A DNA stretch of 41,941 nt from Planctomycetota bacterium (GTDB lineage Bacteria > Planctomycetota > Phycisphaerae > Tepidisphaerales > Tepidisphaeraceae), in assembly GCA_023417885.1 (NCBI GenBank), contig JAEZED010000044.1:1-41941 (forward strand), read 5' to 3'. Position numbers and translations under genes: made by a program. The notes under the pieces were generated by a model. It searched no databases. It worked only from the letters and a program-made list of their open reading frames with translations, and had not been told where the DNA came from. Within the stretch, counting starts at the first letter, position 1. Every line of letters starts with the position of its first letter. Shown piece after piece: positions 32,200 to 40,204 of the stretch.

Positions 32200-32350
32200 T
32201 GGTGCGCGCCGGGCGCCTGGAGACACCCGTCCGTGGTGCCGTCGGAGATGCTCATCCACGCTGCCGTTGCGCTGTGGGGGGTCTGGGAATTGTTCCACGT
32301 GGAACAATTGCACATCGTTGGTGCGCGCCTGTGCACTCCGGCGCGCACCA
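32200..32350. repeat. Three copies of TGGTGCGCGCC around the parS site, two forming a hairpin
   Basis: The 11-mer TGGTGCGCGCC occurs at 32200-32210 and 32319-32329, and in inverted form at 32340-32350. The last two form a perfect 11-bp stem with a 10-base loop (32319-32350). The palindromic parS sequence lies between the first two copies. The hairpin lies between convergent genes and could be a bidirectional terminator without a T tract. Confidence 0.7.
32291..32306. other. parS centromere site (ParB binding site)
   Basis: TGTTCCACGTGGAACA is a perfect 16-bp palindrome, identical to the chromosomal parS consensus variant used in, for example, pseudomonads and close to the B. subtilis form TGTTTCACGTGAAACA. 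The symmetry extends to 22 bp (32288-32309, AAT on the left and ATT on the right). It lies between convergent genes, where ParB loading would not interfere with coding. parS sites cluster around the replication origin, so this window is probably origin-proximal. No parA, parB, dnaA or DnaA boxes are seen in the window. Confidence 0.93.
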
Positions 32351-32362
32351 GCACCGGGCGCA

Positions 32363-33220
32363 TCACTCCCCGGTCGCGTCCTCGAGCTTCGTGATGGTGA
32401 TCTTCGCAGGCTTCGTCGTCCGGAGCGGCGGGCGACGCGGGCCCTCGGCCGGGAGCGCGCTCAGCCAGAACGCGCCCGACAGCACCCCGCCCGGCTGGGG
32501 GACGCCGCTGATCTGGTCGTCATCGGCGACCACGTCCACCGTCATCCCGACCGTCTTCACGAGCGCATGGTTGAAGGCGCGGCCGGTGGCCGGGTTCGTC
32601 AGGCGCTCGGCCTCGAGGATGATCCCCGACAGGCGCGCCGTCGCTGGGGGGATCTTACCGCCCGGGTCGAAATAGCCGATCGGCAGAAAGGATTCGACCG
32701 CGAAGGCAAGCTCGGGGTTGTCGCGCTCGATCTCCGCCTGCGCCGCCTGATAGCTCGGCACGTCGGGAAAAGCCTCGGCGCCGTGGGTGAACGCGGCCAC
32801 CTGCACCAGGGCGTTCCCGTCGTAGTCGCAGGCCATGTCGTAGAAGCGCGCAAAGGCGGGCAGGTCGAAGCCGGCCTTCGTCTCCTCCAGCGAGCCGAGG
32901 CCGATCCACGCAAAAACGCCGCCCGTCGGCGGGGCGGTGTCGTAGTCGTAGCTGCGCTCGAGGGTGATGTGGGCGCGACCGCGGCCTTCGAAGTGGGGGT
33001 CGAACCCCTGGATCTGCCCGCGTTCGTTCACGTTCACCCAGAGCTGGACACCATGCCCCGGGCTCCAGCAGATGTACCGCCCGCCCCACCCCGGATCCGC
33101 GCCGATCACCTCGATCTGGTCGCCCTCGCGCACCGCGCGGCGAACCCAGGGAAGCAGATCCTCGTCCTGCTCCGCGACGAATCCGATGCTGTCGAAGTGG
33201 CCGGGCATAAACGGCAGCAT
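32363..33220 (-). CDS. Hypothetical protein
   Basis: A 285-residue soluble protein without signal peptide or membrane helix. I do not recognise the family. It contains an aromatic-rich central region (GRYICWSPGHGVQLWVNV, FDPHFEGRGRAHITLERSYDYD), then GGVFAWIGLG and YDMACDYDGNALVQVAAFTHGAE. The C-terminal part (GIILEAERLTNPATGR, NHALVKTVGMTVDVVAD, GGVLSGAFWLSA) looks like a beta barrel resembling an OB fold. The composition is protein-like with strong codon bias, so the gene is real. CATAAT lies 17 bases before the ATG on its strand, giving a short leader if it is the -10 element. It is convergent with the 30924 gene across the parS site. Confidence 0.75.
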   Translation of the reverse strand: MLPFMPGHFDSIGFVAEQDEDLLPWVRRAVREGDQIEVIGADPGWGGRYICWSPGHGVQLWVNVNERGQIQGFDPHFEGRGRAHITLERSYDYDTAPPTGGVFAWIGLGSLEETKAGFDLPAFARFYDMACDYDGNALVQVAAFTHGAEAFPDVPSYQAAQAEIERDNPELAFAVESFLPIGYFDPGGKIPPATARLSGIILEAERLTNPATGRAFNHALVKTVGMTVDVVADDDQISGVPQPGGVLSGAFWLSALPAEGPRRPPLRTTKPAKITITKLEDATGE

Positions 33221-33324
33221 GCGTCGCTGCCGTCCCCATTATGCCCGCAGACCGCTCCATGCACGAGAGGCCAGGGCCAGAGACCACAGACCTGCACGAG
33301 GCGTGGCCGCTTCAGCGGCGGGCT

Positions 33325-33720
33325 CTACCCCATACTCGCCAGCAACAGGCTCCCGTAGTGAATCGTGAGCAGCGACATCCCGAAGAGCACGGGAAATGAC
33401 CCGATCGCCAGGGCGTAGTTCGCCAGGCGCCGGGCCGCCCCCGGGTCGCGCGGAAGGATCCATTCGATCAGGCAGATCACCAGGCCGATCAGCGCGAACT
33501 TGTAGGCCGCCGTCGCCGCAAGGCCCAGGTTCTTCATGATCCACAGGGCGATCGCGTTGGCCTCGTCCCCGCCGATCGAGAGGATCAGGCAGGTCTGGAC
33601 GAAGTCGCACAGCCCGAGCGTGGCGAAGACCAGGTAGCGCTGCGGAAAGGCGGGACGCCACGCGACGGGCCGATCGCGGAACGGACTAACGGCATGACTC
33701 GGCAGCCAGTGGGCGGACAT
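33325..33720 (-). CDS. DUF5658-like small membrane protein (copy 1)
   Basis: A 131-residue protein with three or four membrane helices (YLVFATLGLCDFVQTCLILS, GLAATAAYKFALIGLVICLIEW, NYALAIGSFPVLFGMSLLTI). The first helix is followed by GGDEANAIALWIMKN, the family feature of a helix ending with Gly-Gly-x-Glu-x-Asn. The basic N-terminus before the first helix is about 30 residues longer than in the paralogue at 33823-34176. The function of DUF5658 is unknown. It ends 104 bp upstream of the hypothetical gene on the same strand, and a CCGCT-rich hairpin sequence lies just after its stop. Confidence 0.75.
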   Translation of the reverse strand: MSAHWLPSHAVSPFRDRPVAWRPAFPQRYLVFATLGLCDFVQTCLILSIGGDEANAIALWIMKNLGLAATAAYKFALIGLVICLIEWILPRDPGAARRLANYALAIGSFPVLFGMSLLTIHYGSLLLASMG

Positions 33721-33822
33721 GACTTACCGAACATCGAATTGCTCGCGGCGCGAAGTGAGGAGAACCGGGCAAGCCGGGCATCCCGCACGCCGGCCCATAA
33801 TCACCAGGGTCCGGTAGCCGCA

Positions 33823-34176
33823 TCACCCCAGCGCGTTTCGGATCAGCAGCAGGAACGCCAGCACCACCGGCACGCAGGTCAGCACGAGCCCGGCGCGGAT
33901 CAGCAGCCGGCCGGCCCCGGCGTCACGCCGGCCAATCACCTCGCACAGCACGATCACGAAAGTCACCAGAACGAACTTGAAGATCGTCAGCCCGGCGAAG
34001 CCCCACCTCTCCAGCACCCAGTTGGCGAGCGAGTTCGCTTCGCTCCCGCCGAACCAGAGAACGACGAACGTCATCAGCACGTCCATCGTGCTCAGGAACA
34101 CGAACCACGCGTAGAGGTTCGGGTAGAGCGCCTTCATGGACATCACGCCCCCGGCTGGCTGTTGGGAGATGGTCAT
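33823..34176 (-). CDS. DUF5658-like small membrane protein (copy 2)
   Basis: A 117-residue paralogue of the previous gene. It has the same order of features: helix LYAWFVFLSTMDVLMTFVVLWF, then FGGSEANSLANWVLER, helix GLTIFKFVLVTFVIVLCEVIG and a final helix VLTCVPVVLAFLLLI. The two proteins match in the GG-x-E-A-N segment, the central Lys-Phe and the acidic residue at the end of the third helix. They are tandem duplicates on the same strand, 102 bp apart. It lies 50 bp downstream of the transketolase stop. The function is unknown. Confidence 0.75.
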   Translation of the reverse strand: MTISQQPAGGVMSMKALYPNLYAWFVFLSTMDVLMTFVVLWFGGSEANSLANWVLERWGFAGLTIFKFVLVTFVIVLCEVIGRRDAGAGRLLIRAGLVLTCVPVVLAFLLLIRNALG

Positions 34177-34226
34177 CGCCCGTGCAAAAGCAAACCGGGT
34201 GCCGTGGCGCGCGACGCCCCATCCCC

Positions 34227-36167
34227 TTATCGGGCAACGGCAGCCGCAATGGCCGCGGCGTCGAGGCCCAGGTAGTCCAGCACGTCCTCCGGCGTCCGGC
34301 CGCTCTTGGGGATCTGCGCCACGTGCAGGTTGCGGAGGCGCACACCCGAGCCGCTCGTCGCGATCGCCGTCGCGATCTCTGCGTCCAGCCCGCCCGTGTA
34401 GTTGTCCTCAACGGTGACGATCCGGCCGTTCGTCCTCTCGGCGATCTCGAGGAGCTTGGTGGCCTCCATCGGCAGGGAGTAGCAGTCGACGACGGTCGCG
34501 TCGATCCCGTGCTCGTCGCAGGCGCACAGGCACTCGTGCACCATGTAGCCGGCCGCGGCGAAGGTCAGCGCCTTGCCTTCACGCACGACACGGTATCCGC
34601 CGACGGTGAAGTCGGTGTCATCCGGCTTGTAGAGCGGCTTGACGGCGGCGCGCAGCGTGCGCTGGTAGCAGCACCCGTCGACGTTCGCCATCAGGACGGT
34701 GCAGTTGTAGGCGCTGACGGCGTCGGCGGGGAAGAAGTAGCGCACCGCCGGCTCGCCGTTGAAGTTCTTCACGTGGCAGAAGCTGCGGAAGAAGGCGACG
34801 TCCGGCAGGCTCATCTGGCTCGGGCCGTCGGCGGCCAGCGTCACGCCGGCATGGCTGCCGGTGATCTTGAAGTTTGCCCCGCCGATGATCGCCATCTCCA
34901 CCTGGTCGTAAGCCCGCGCAACGAACTTGGCGAAGGTGGAGCAGAAGGGGATGTAGCCACCCGCCGCGGCGCCGACGGCGGCCGAGATCATGTTCTGCTC
35001 CGCGATCCGGTTCTCCATGAACCGCGCGGGGAACTTCTTGTAGAAGTCCTCCGACATCGTGGAGTTCTTGACGTCGGCGTCGGCGGCAATGATGCGATCG
35101 GAGGCCTCGCCCAGGGCCACGAGCGCCACGCCGTACGCGGCGCGCGGGGCGAACTCGCCGTCGATCTTCTTTGCCTTACCCTGCTTCTCCATCGCCTCGC
35201 GGTAGGAGGCGGGGCGGATGTTGCCGATGAGCTGCTTGACGCCCGGCCTCTCCGGGCACGGCGGCGCGTCGGCGACCTTCAGCTCGAAAGACGACGACTC
35301 GCCGCCCGTGAGGTCGTCGAGCGTCTCGCCGAGCTCCGAGAGCACCTTCTCGGCATCGTCGGCGGGCTTCCCGTGATAGCCCATTCCCTGCTCACTGGCG
35401 GCCCCCCATCCTTTTACCGTCTCGGCCACGATCGCCAGCGGGCGGTTGCCGTTCTGCACCACCGGCAGTTCGTCGAGCACGGCCTTGAGCGCCCGCGGAT
35501 CGTGCCCGTCCACGACGCGCACGATGAAGCCGTAGGCCAGGAGCTTCTCGGCGAGGATTTCGCTGCTCTGCTGCGGGCTGACAAAGTCGCTCTGGGCCAG
35601 CGCGTTGCAGTTGAAGATCGGGATGACGTTCGTCAGGGCGTTGTCGACGAGGAAGTCGCACGCCTCCCAGATGTTCCCCTCGCGCGACTCGCCGTCGCCG
35701 ATGATGCAGTAGATGTTGCGCGGGCTGCGGTCGAGCTTCGCGGCGAAACCCATCCCCGCCGCGACGGAGAGCCCCTGTCCAAGCGAACCGGTCGCGGCGT
35801 CGAAGAACGGGAAGCCCACCTGCGGGTGGGGGTGTCCGTCGATCGGCGAGTCGATCGCGCGGAGCGTCATGGCGTCCTCGCGCGTCATCGGCCGGCGCTT
35901 GCCGTCGAACTCCGCCACCACGCCCAGGTCGGCGCAGGCGGCGTAGATGATGGGGACGGCGTGCCCCTCGGAAAGAACGAGGCGATCGGAGGCCAGGTTG
36001 TCCGGATCGGCGGGGTCGAACCGCATCTGCCCGTACATGAGCACGGTGACGATGTGCCCCAGCGACATCGCGGTGGAGGGATGCCCGCTGCCGGCGGCGC
36101 TCGTCATCTCGACGGCGAGCTTGCTCAACTCGACGGCCTTCTGGTGGGCGGCCTCTGCATAGCTCAT
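34227..36167 (-). CDS. tkt: Transketolase
   Basis: A 646-residue thiamine-diphosphate enzyme of the non-oxidative pentose phosphate pathway that moves two-carbon units between sugar phosphates. It shows AAGSGHPSTAMSLGHIV at the N-terminus, the ThDP motif CIIGDGESREGNIWEACDFLVDN with metal-binding residues, MENRIAEQNMISAAVGAAAGG with the cofactor-activating Glu (pyrimidine domain), and ITGSHAGVTLAADGPSQM. The length and the short spacing between domains fit the group related to mammalian transketolase better than E. coli TktA (about 665 residues). The start is supported by AAGGAGAG nine bases upstream. No other pentose-phosphate gene is adjacent. It is divergent from the glycosyltransferase gene. 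Confidence 0.95.
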   Translation of the reverse strand: MSYAEAAHQKAVELSKLAVEMTSAAGSGHPSTAMSLGHIVTVLMYGQMRFDPADPDNLASDRLVLSEGHAVPIIYAACADLGVVAEFDGKRRPMTREDAMTLRAIDSPIDGHPHPQVGFPFFDAATGSLGQGLSVAAGMGFAAKLDRSPRNIYCIIGDGESREGNIWEACDFLVDNALTNVIPIFNCNALAQSDFVSPQQSSEILAEKLLAYGFIVRVVDGHDPRALKAVLDELPVVQNGNRPLAIVAETVKGWGAASEQGMGYHGKPADDAEKVLSELGETLDDLTGGESSSFELKVADAPPCPERPGVKQLIGNIRPASYREAMEKQGKAKKIDGEFAPRAAYGVALVALGEASDRIIAADADVKNSTMSEDFYKKFPARFMENRIAEQNMISAAVGAAAGGYIPFCSTFAKFVARAYDQVEMAIIGGANFKITGSHAGVTLAADGPSQMSLPDVAFFRSFCHVKNFNGEPAVRYFFPADAVSAYNCTVLMANVDGCCYQRTLRAAVKPLYKPDDTDFTVGGYRVVREGKALTFAAAGYMVHECLCACDEHGIDATVVDCYSLPMEATKLLEIAERTNGRIVTVEDNYTGGLDAEIATAIATSGSGVRLRNLHVAQIPKSGRTPEDVLDYLGLDAAAIAAAVAR

Positions 36168-36395
36168 GACGGCTCTCCTTCTCTGGCGTGCGATATCAGA
36201 CCGGGGAAGCGCGGCAGAAACGCCGCCGCACGGGGCACGTTAGCCGTTCGCGCTGCCGATTTCTCAAGCCGCCAGGCCTTCGCGCCAGCACGGTCCGGGC
36301 GGCGGCTTTGCCTCTGTCGTTGGCGATACTCGACCTGTTAGGATGCCCCGGTCGGCGGCTTTAGCGAGCGGTCGGCGAGGGAGGGGCGGTGCTCG

Positions 36396-37496
36396 GTGGC
36401 CGGTTTGCTCATGCCCCGTCCGCATCACCATCTCGTGCCGCGTCCGGATCCGGCGCTGCTCTCGTTCGTGATTCCGTTCTACGACGAGCAGGAGGGAATC
36501 CCCCACCTGCGCCGGCGCATGGAGACGTTTCTCGAGACGCTCCCGTGCCGCGCGGAGATCGTCTGTGTCAACGACGGCAGCGCCGACCGCACGCTCGAGG
36601 CGCTGCTCGACTGGGCGCGCGAGGATGCGCGGGTGCGCGTGCTGGGCCTGGCGCGCAACTTCGGCCATCAGGCCGCCGTCACCGCCGGGCTGGACGTGGC
36701 GGATGGGGATGCCGTCGTCATCATGGACGCCGACCTCCAGGATCCGCCGGAGGTCGTGCACGACATGCTCGCGCGCTATCGCGAGGGGTACGACGTCGTC
36801 TTCGGGCGCCGGACCTCGCGTGAAGGGGAGTCGGCCCTCAAGCGGGTCACCGCGTGGGGCTTCTACCGCTTCATGAAGGTCTTCATCCACCATGACCTTC
36901 CGCCCGACGCGGGAGACTTCCGGCTCATGTCGCGCCGCTGCCTGGAGGCGCTGAAGTCGATGCGCGAAACCCACCGCTTCCTGCGCGGCATGGTCGCATG
37001 GGTCGGCTTCCCGCAAATCGACGTCCCCTACGCCCGCCACGCCCGCTCCGTTGGCACGACCAAGTATCCGCTGGCGAAGATGCTCCGGTTCGCGTGCACC
37101 GCCGCCCTCTCCTTCTCCGCGGTGCCCTTGCGCATCAGCATGGCCTTCGGCGTCCTCGTGGGCCTCTTCGGGCTCGCGCTGGGCGGGTGGGCGCTGGTGA
37201 CGGCCATCATCGGCGACAACGCCGTCCGCGGATGGACATCGCTCATCGTTACGATCTGCCTCGTCGGCGGGGGGATCCTTATCAGCATCGGCATCCTCGG
37301 CGAGTACATCGGGCGCATGTTCGAGGAGTTGAAGGATCGCCCGCTCTACATCGTCAGCACGCGTGCCAACTTCGCCGAACCCGCCGCCGAGACGCACACC
37401 GCGGACGGCGAGGCTCCGGTCGCGCTGCTGGCGCCGACGCACCACCGCCTGCCGCAGAGGCCGGCGGTGCGGCGGGAAGTGGCCGGCCACTCCTAA
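36396..37496 (+). CDS. Family 2 glycosyltransferase, polyprenyl-phosphate type
   Basis: A 366-residue protein with a GT2 domain and two C-terminal membrane helices. Motifs are LLSFVIPFYDEQEGIPHL, CVNDGSADRTLEALLDW, LARNFGHQAAVTAGLD and the metal-binding DADLQDPPE (Asp-x-Asp). The helices IAMAFGVLVGLFGLALGGWALV-like and LIVTICLVGGGILISIGILGEYIG are followed by a cytoplasmic tail. This layout is that of DPM1/GtrB/ArnC-type enzymes, which transfer a sugar to a polyprenyl phosphate for later flipping across the membrane. The GTG at 36396 has GGAGG 11 bases upstream; the ATG at 36411 is an alternative. The sugar is unknown. Confidence 0.85.
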   Translation: MAGLLMPRPHHHLVPRPDPALLSFVIPFYDEQEGIPHLRRRMETFLETLPCRAEIVCVNDGSADRTLEALLDWAREDARVRVLGLARNFGHQAAVTAGLDVADGDAVVIMDADLQDPPEVVHDMLARYREGYDVVFGRRTSREGESALKRVTAWGFYRFMKVFIHHDLPPDAGDFRLMSRRCLEALKSMRETHRFLRGMVAWVGFPQIDVPYARHARSVGTTKYPLAKMLRFACTAALSFSAVPLRISMAFGVLVGLFGLALGGWALVTAIIGDNAVRGWTSLIVTICLVGGGILISIGILGEYIGRMFEELKDRPLYIVSTRANFAEPAAETHTADGEAPVALLAPTHHRLPQRPAVRREVAGHS

Positions 37497-37529
37497 AGCC
37501 CGGAGCCGGTCGCGGCCGATACTGCCCGA

Positions 37530-38126
37530 ATGGCGCGCCTCCGAATCCTCGACGAGGCCTACCCCGGGCTCGCGGGGAGCGCCGTCCCCCGGGGAGAGTG
37601 TGAGTTGGTCGTCGGCGCCGAGCACCTCCAGCGCGTCGTCCGGGAGGGGATGGCCGGCGCAAAGGTCAGCCTCGACGTCATGACCGCCGACCTGAAGGCG
37701 ATGCTCGTTCCGGGCGGCCCCGGCGGGGGGGAGGCGCCCAGCGTCATCTCCCTCTTCCGCAACCTGGCACGCCGCGGAATCGAGGTGCGCGTGATGCACT
37801 CGGGGGTCCCCTCCTCGGCGGCGCTCGATGAACTTCGCGGGGGCCTGCCACCGGGCCTGACGATCCGTCGCTGCCCGCGCCTCCACGCCAAGGCGGTTGT
37901 GATCGACGCCAGCCGCATGTACCTCGGCAGCGCCAACCTCACGGGCGCCGGCCTCGGCGCGAAGGCGGCCCATCGTCGTAACTTCGAGATGGGCATCTGG
38001 ACCACCTCGACCGCCCTGATCGACGCGACGCTCGAGCAGTTCAACGCGCTGTGGGAGGGGCACCAGTGTGCCGGCTGCGGCCGACGCGACGTCTGCCCGG
38101 TGCCGCTTGAAGAGCCCGAGCTCTAA
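37530..38126 (+). CDS. Phospholipase D-like protein with a single HKD motif
   Basis: A 198-residue soluble protein. It has one PLD motif, RLHAKAVVIDASRMYLGSAN (His119, Lys121, Asp126, then Ser134 and Asn136), so activity would need a dimer, as in Nuc-type nucleases. The N-terminal part, VVREGMAGAKVSLDVMTADL, resembles the first PLD strand-helix. The C-terminus ends with CAGCGRRDVC, a short Cys cluster that may bind metal. Substrates could be phospholipids or nucleic acids. GATACT ends six bases before the ATG, a good -10-like element. The next gene starts nine bases after the stop. Confidence 0.8.
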   Translation: MARLRILDEAYPGLAGSAVPRGECELVVGAEHLQRVVREGMAGAKVSLDVMTADLKAMLVPGGPGGGEAPSVISLFRNLARRGIEVRVMHSGVPSSAALDELRGGLPPGLTIRRCPRLHAKAVVIDASRMYLGSANLTGAGLGAKAAHRRNFEMGIWTTSTALIDATLEQFNALWEGHQCAGCGRRDVCPVPLEEPEL

Positions 38127-38135
38127 GATGCTCCC

Positions 38136-39290
38136 GTGAAGAGTTGTCTCATCCTGCTTGAACCGGGAAGGCTGCTGCAACATCAGGTCGAACCGCTGAT
38201 GGCATCCTCCCGCACGCTGGCGCGGCACGGATGGAGCCTCCAATGCAAGCTCTCCCCCAATGCCGATGCCAAGCTCGCCGTCCTGGATCAGTGGCTCCGA
38301 ACAAGCCGCAACCCCGCGGCGGTGATGGTGCAGATCGACTGGCGGTACAAGAGCGATGAGGCCGCCGGGTTGCTCGGGCAGGTGCGCCAGCGGCTGGAGG
38401 CCGCCTCGAAGACGCCGCGCCTGGTGTTCTGGGATCACTACGACGGCGTGGGCTCTCCGCACCTGTCCGTGCTGCCGCACGTGGACACCTACCTCAAGAA
38501 GCAGCTTCCGCGCGACCTTTCGCTGCTGGCGATCGGGCCCGACACGGGCGGAGCCCTGGCGGAGAGGGTTCGCGCGCTCTACGAGCCGGAGCACGCGCCG
38601 GCAAATCCGGATGAGACGGTGCTCGATCTGCTGAAGACGCAATCCCAGAAGCTCCTGGCAGGGTGGAACCTGGGCGCGGCCAATTACATCCAGGCGCGCC
38701 TGTTCCGCCGCCGCTGGCTTCCCGGGGCGGTGCTCACGCCGCGTTTCGTCACGCCCCAGGCGGATCGCACCAATGACCTGCATTGCCGCGTGGGACTGGG
38801 CGACCATGGCATCGAGGACTGGTACCGGCGCCACCGCCGGGCCGTGCTCGCATCGCTGGAAGCCTTGCCCGGCCGGTACAGCCGCATCCTGGGCGCCTTC
38901 GGCGGGGAGCTGGGGCCGAGCATCCCGACCCGGCGCTACCGCCAGGAGCTGGCGAACACCCGGATCTGCGTCAGCCCGTTCGGCTACGGGGAAGTCTGCT
39001 ACCGCGACTATGAGGCCGTGGCCGCCGGATGCGTGCTCGCGAAGCCGGATATGTCCCACGTCCGGACGGAGCCGGACATCTACATCCCGCACGAGACGTA
39101 CATCCCGTTTCGCCTGGACCTGTCGGATCTCCACGAAGCGCTGCAGCCCTATCTCGCCGACCCGGCCCGGTGCGCCGCGCTTGCCGAGGCGGCGCGGGCA
39201 AGACTTGCGGACTACTTCCGGTCCCAACCGTGGACCCGGCCCTTCCTGGAGGCGTGCGAAGGCCCACAAAGCGCCTGGATTGGGGCGTAA
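38136..39290 (+). CDS. Glycosyltransferase-like protein
   Basis: A 384-residue protein. The C-terminal half resembles GT-B glycosyltransferases of the exostosin/GT1-like type: SPFGYGEVCYRDYEAVAAGCVLAKPDMSH, then TEPDIYIPHETYIPFRLDLSDL, the usual region for nucleotide-sugar binding. The N-terminal half is less conserved and has SCLILLEPGRLLQHQ and LVFWDHYDGVG. No membrane helix is seen. It starts with a GTG at 38136, confirmed by TAAGAT (38124-38129) six bases before it; this hexamer overlaps the stop codon of the PLD-like gene. The donor and acceptor are unknown. Confidence 0.75.
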   Translation: MKSCLILLEPGRLLQHQVEPLMASSRTLARHGWSLQCKLSPNADAKLAVLDQWLRTSRNPAAVMVQIDWRYKSDEAAGLLGQVRQRLEAASKTPRLVFWDHYDGVGSPHLSVLPHVDTYLKKQLPRDLSLLAIGPDTGGALAERVRALYEPEHAPANPDETVLDLLKTQSQKLLAGWNLGAANYIQARLFRRRWLPGAVLTPRFVTPQADRTNDLHCRVGLGDHGIEDWYRRHRRAVLASLEALPGRYSRILGAFGGELGPSIPTRRYRQELANTRICVSPFGYGEVCYRDYEAVAAGCVLAKPDMSHVRTEPDIYIPHETYIPFRLDLSDLHEALQPYLADPARCAALAEAARARLADYFRSQPWTRPFLEACEGPQSAWIGA

Positions 39291-39344
39291 GAGCGAGGTT
39301 TTCGCTGGCACTTCCGGGGCCGGATCGGTAGCATCCGCAGGATC

Positions 39345-40151
39345 ATGCTGCGTCGATACAGGGAGACGGATCAGCAGCGAACGGACGCCGAAAGGGCCTA
39401 CCACGCCCTTCCAGAACATCTGCGCCGCGTCATGACGTGTTTCCTGGACGGCTACTCCGAGAAGGAGGCCGCCCAAAAGCTGGGTCTCAGCAAGCACACC
39501 GTTCACACGTATGCCAGGAAGCTGCACCGGGCGCTGGGCGTCGCCACCCGGGCGGAGCTGCTGGCGCGCTTCGTGAGCAGGCCCGACCGGCCCGAGCTTC
39601 CGCAGCAGGCGCCGGTCGCGGCGCCCCCGGTGCCGGTGAACGAGTCCGAGCAGGTCTATTTCTGCGTCAACCTGCTGGAGCGGCGCGGCTACATGGTGAA
39701 GTGGGCGGTTGCCGCGGAGGAGTTTCTCGGCAAGCGCCGCCGCGGTCTGGTCGCGGCGGCTGCGGTCGTGCTCCTGTCGCTGATGGGGGTGACGATTTCG
39801 ATGATGGACATGCCGCGCGGCGCCGCGTCGAGGGATCTCGCCGCCCAAGCGATGGAGGAGACGCGCATGCTCTCGCCCGCCCCGATCACGAAGCAGGAGT
39901 ACCCCCGCCGGCTCACGTACCTTCCCCCGCTGAACGGGCGGTGGGAGGGCGTCACCCAGGTGAACATGTGGGAGACGATCACCTGGCGGGCGGAGGGCGA
40001 TGCGGAGGTGCGCGTCGATCGGCGCGAGCTTCCCGAGCAGGATCAGGCCCACGTGCTGGACGTTCCCGGCACGCTCTACGTCCGCACGCCCGGCGGCAAG
40101 GGTGCGCGGGTGGACGTGATCATCGACCGCGTCCGCACCGCGGCACGCTGA
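39345..40151 (+). CDS. Membrane-anchored LuxR-type transcriptional regulator
   Basis: A 268-residue protein with a cytoplasmic N-terminal helix-turn-helix of LuxR/sigma-4 type (about 24-66: VMTCFLDGYSEKEAAQKLGL, then SKHTVHTYARKLHRALGV). A Pro-rich linker (about 82-95) follows, with a short Cys-containing segment, one membrane helix (RRGLVAAAAVVLLSLMGVTISMM, about 132-154), and a beta-rich extracytoplasmic domain (KQEYPRRLTYLPPLNGRW, TQVNMWETITWRAEGDAEV). A DNA-binding domain tied to a membrane helix recalls ToxR-like one-component regulators, but with the opposite HTH class. TAGCAT ends ten bases before the ATG. Its targets are unknown. Confidence 0.8.
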   Translation: MLRRYRETDQQRTDAERAYHALPEHLRRVMTCFLDGYSEKEAAQKLGLSKHTVHTYARKLHRALGVATRAELLARFVSRPDRPELPQQAPVAAPPVPVNESEQVYFCVNLLERRGYMVKWAVAAEEFLGKRRRGLVAAAAVVLLSLMGVTISMMDMPRGAASRDLAAQAMEETRMLSPAPITKQEYPRRLTYLPPLNGRWEGVTQVNMWETITWRAEGDAEVRVDRRELPEQDQAHVLDVPGTLYVRTPGGKGARVDVIIDRVRTAAR

Positions 40152-40204
40152 GCCAACGCCCCGGAGCAAGCGGTGCTCAGAGGCGCCGCTCGCAACGCCG
40201 CGCA

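Noticed and set aside
32184..32362. Replication origin at the parS site
   Set aside because: I see no DnaA boxes, no AT-rich unwinding region and no dnaA or parAB. parS only indicates proximity to the origin.
33297..33325. A further REP-like palindrome
   Set aside because: CCGCTTCAGCGG is short and lacks the GGGCTT-n-AAGCCC core, so it was not counted with the REP-like family.
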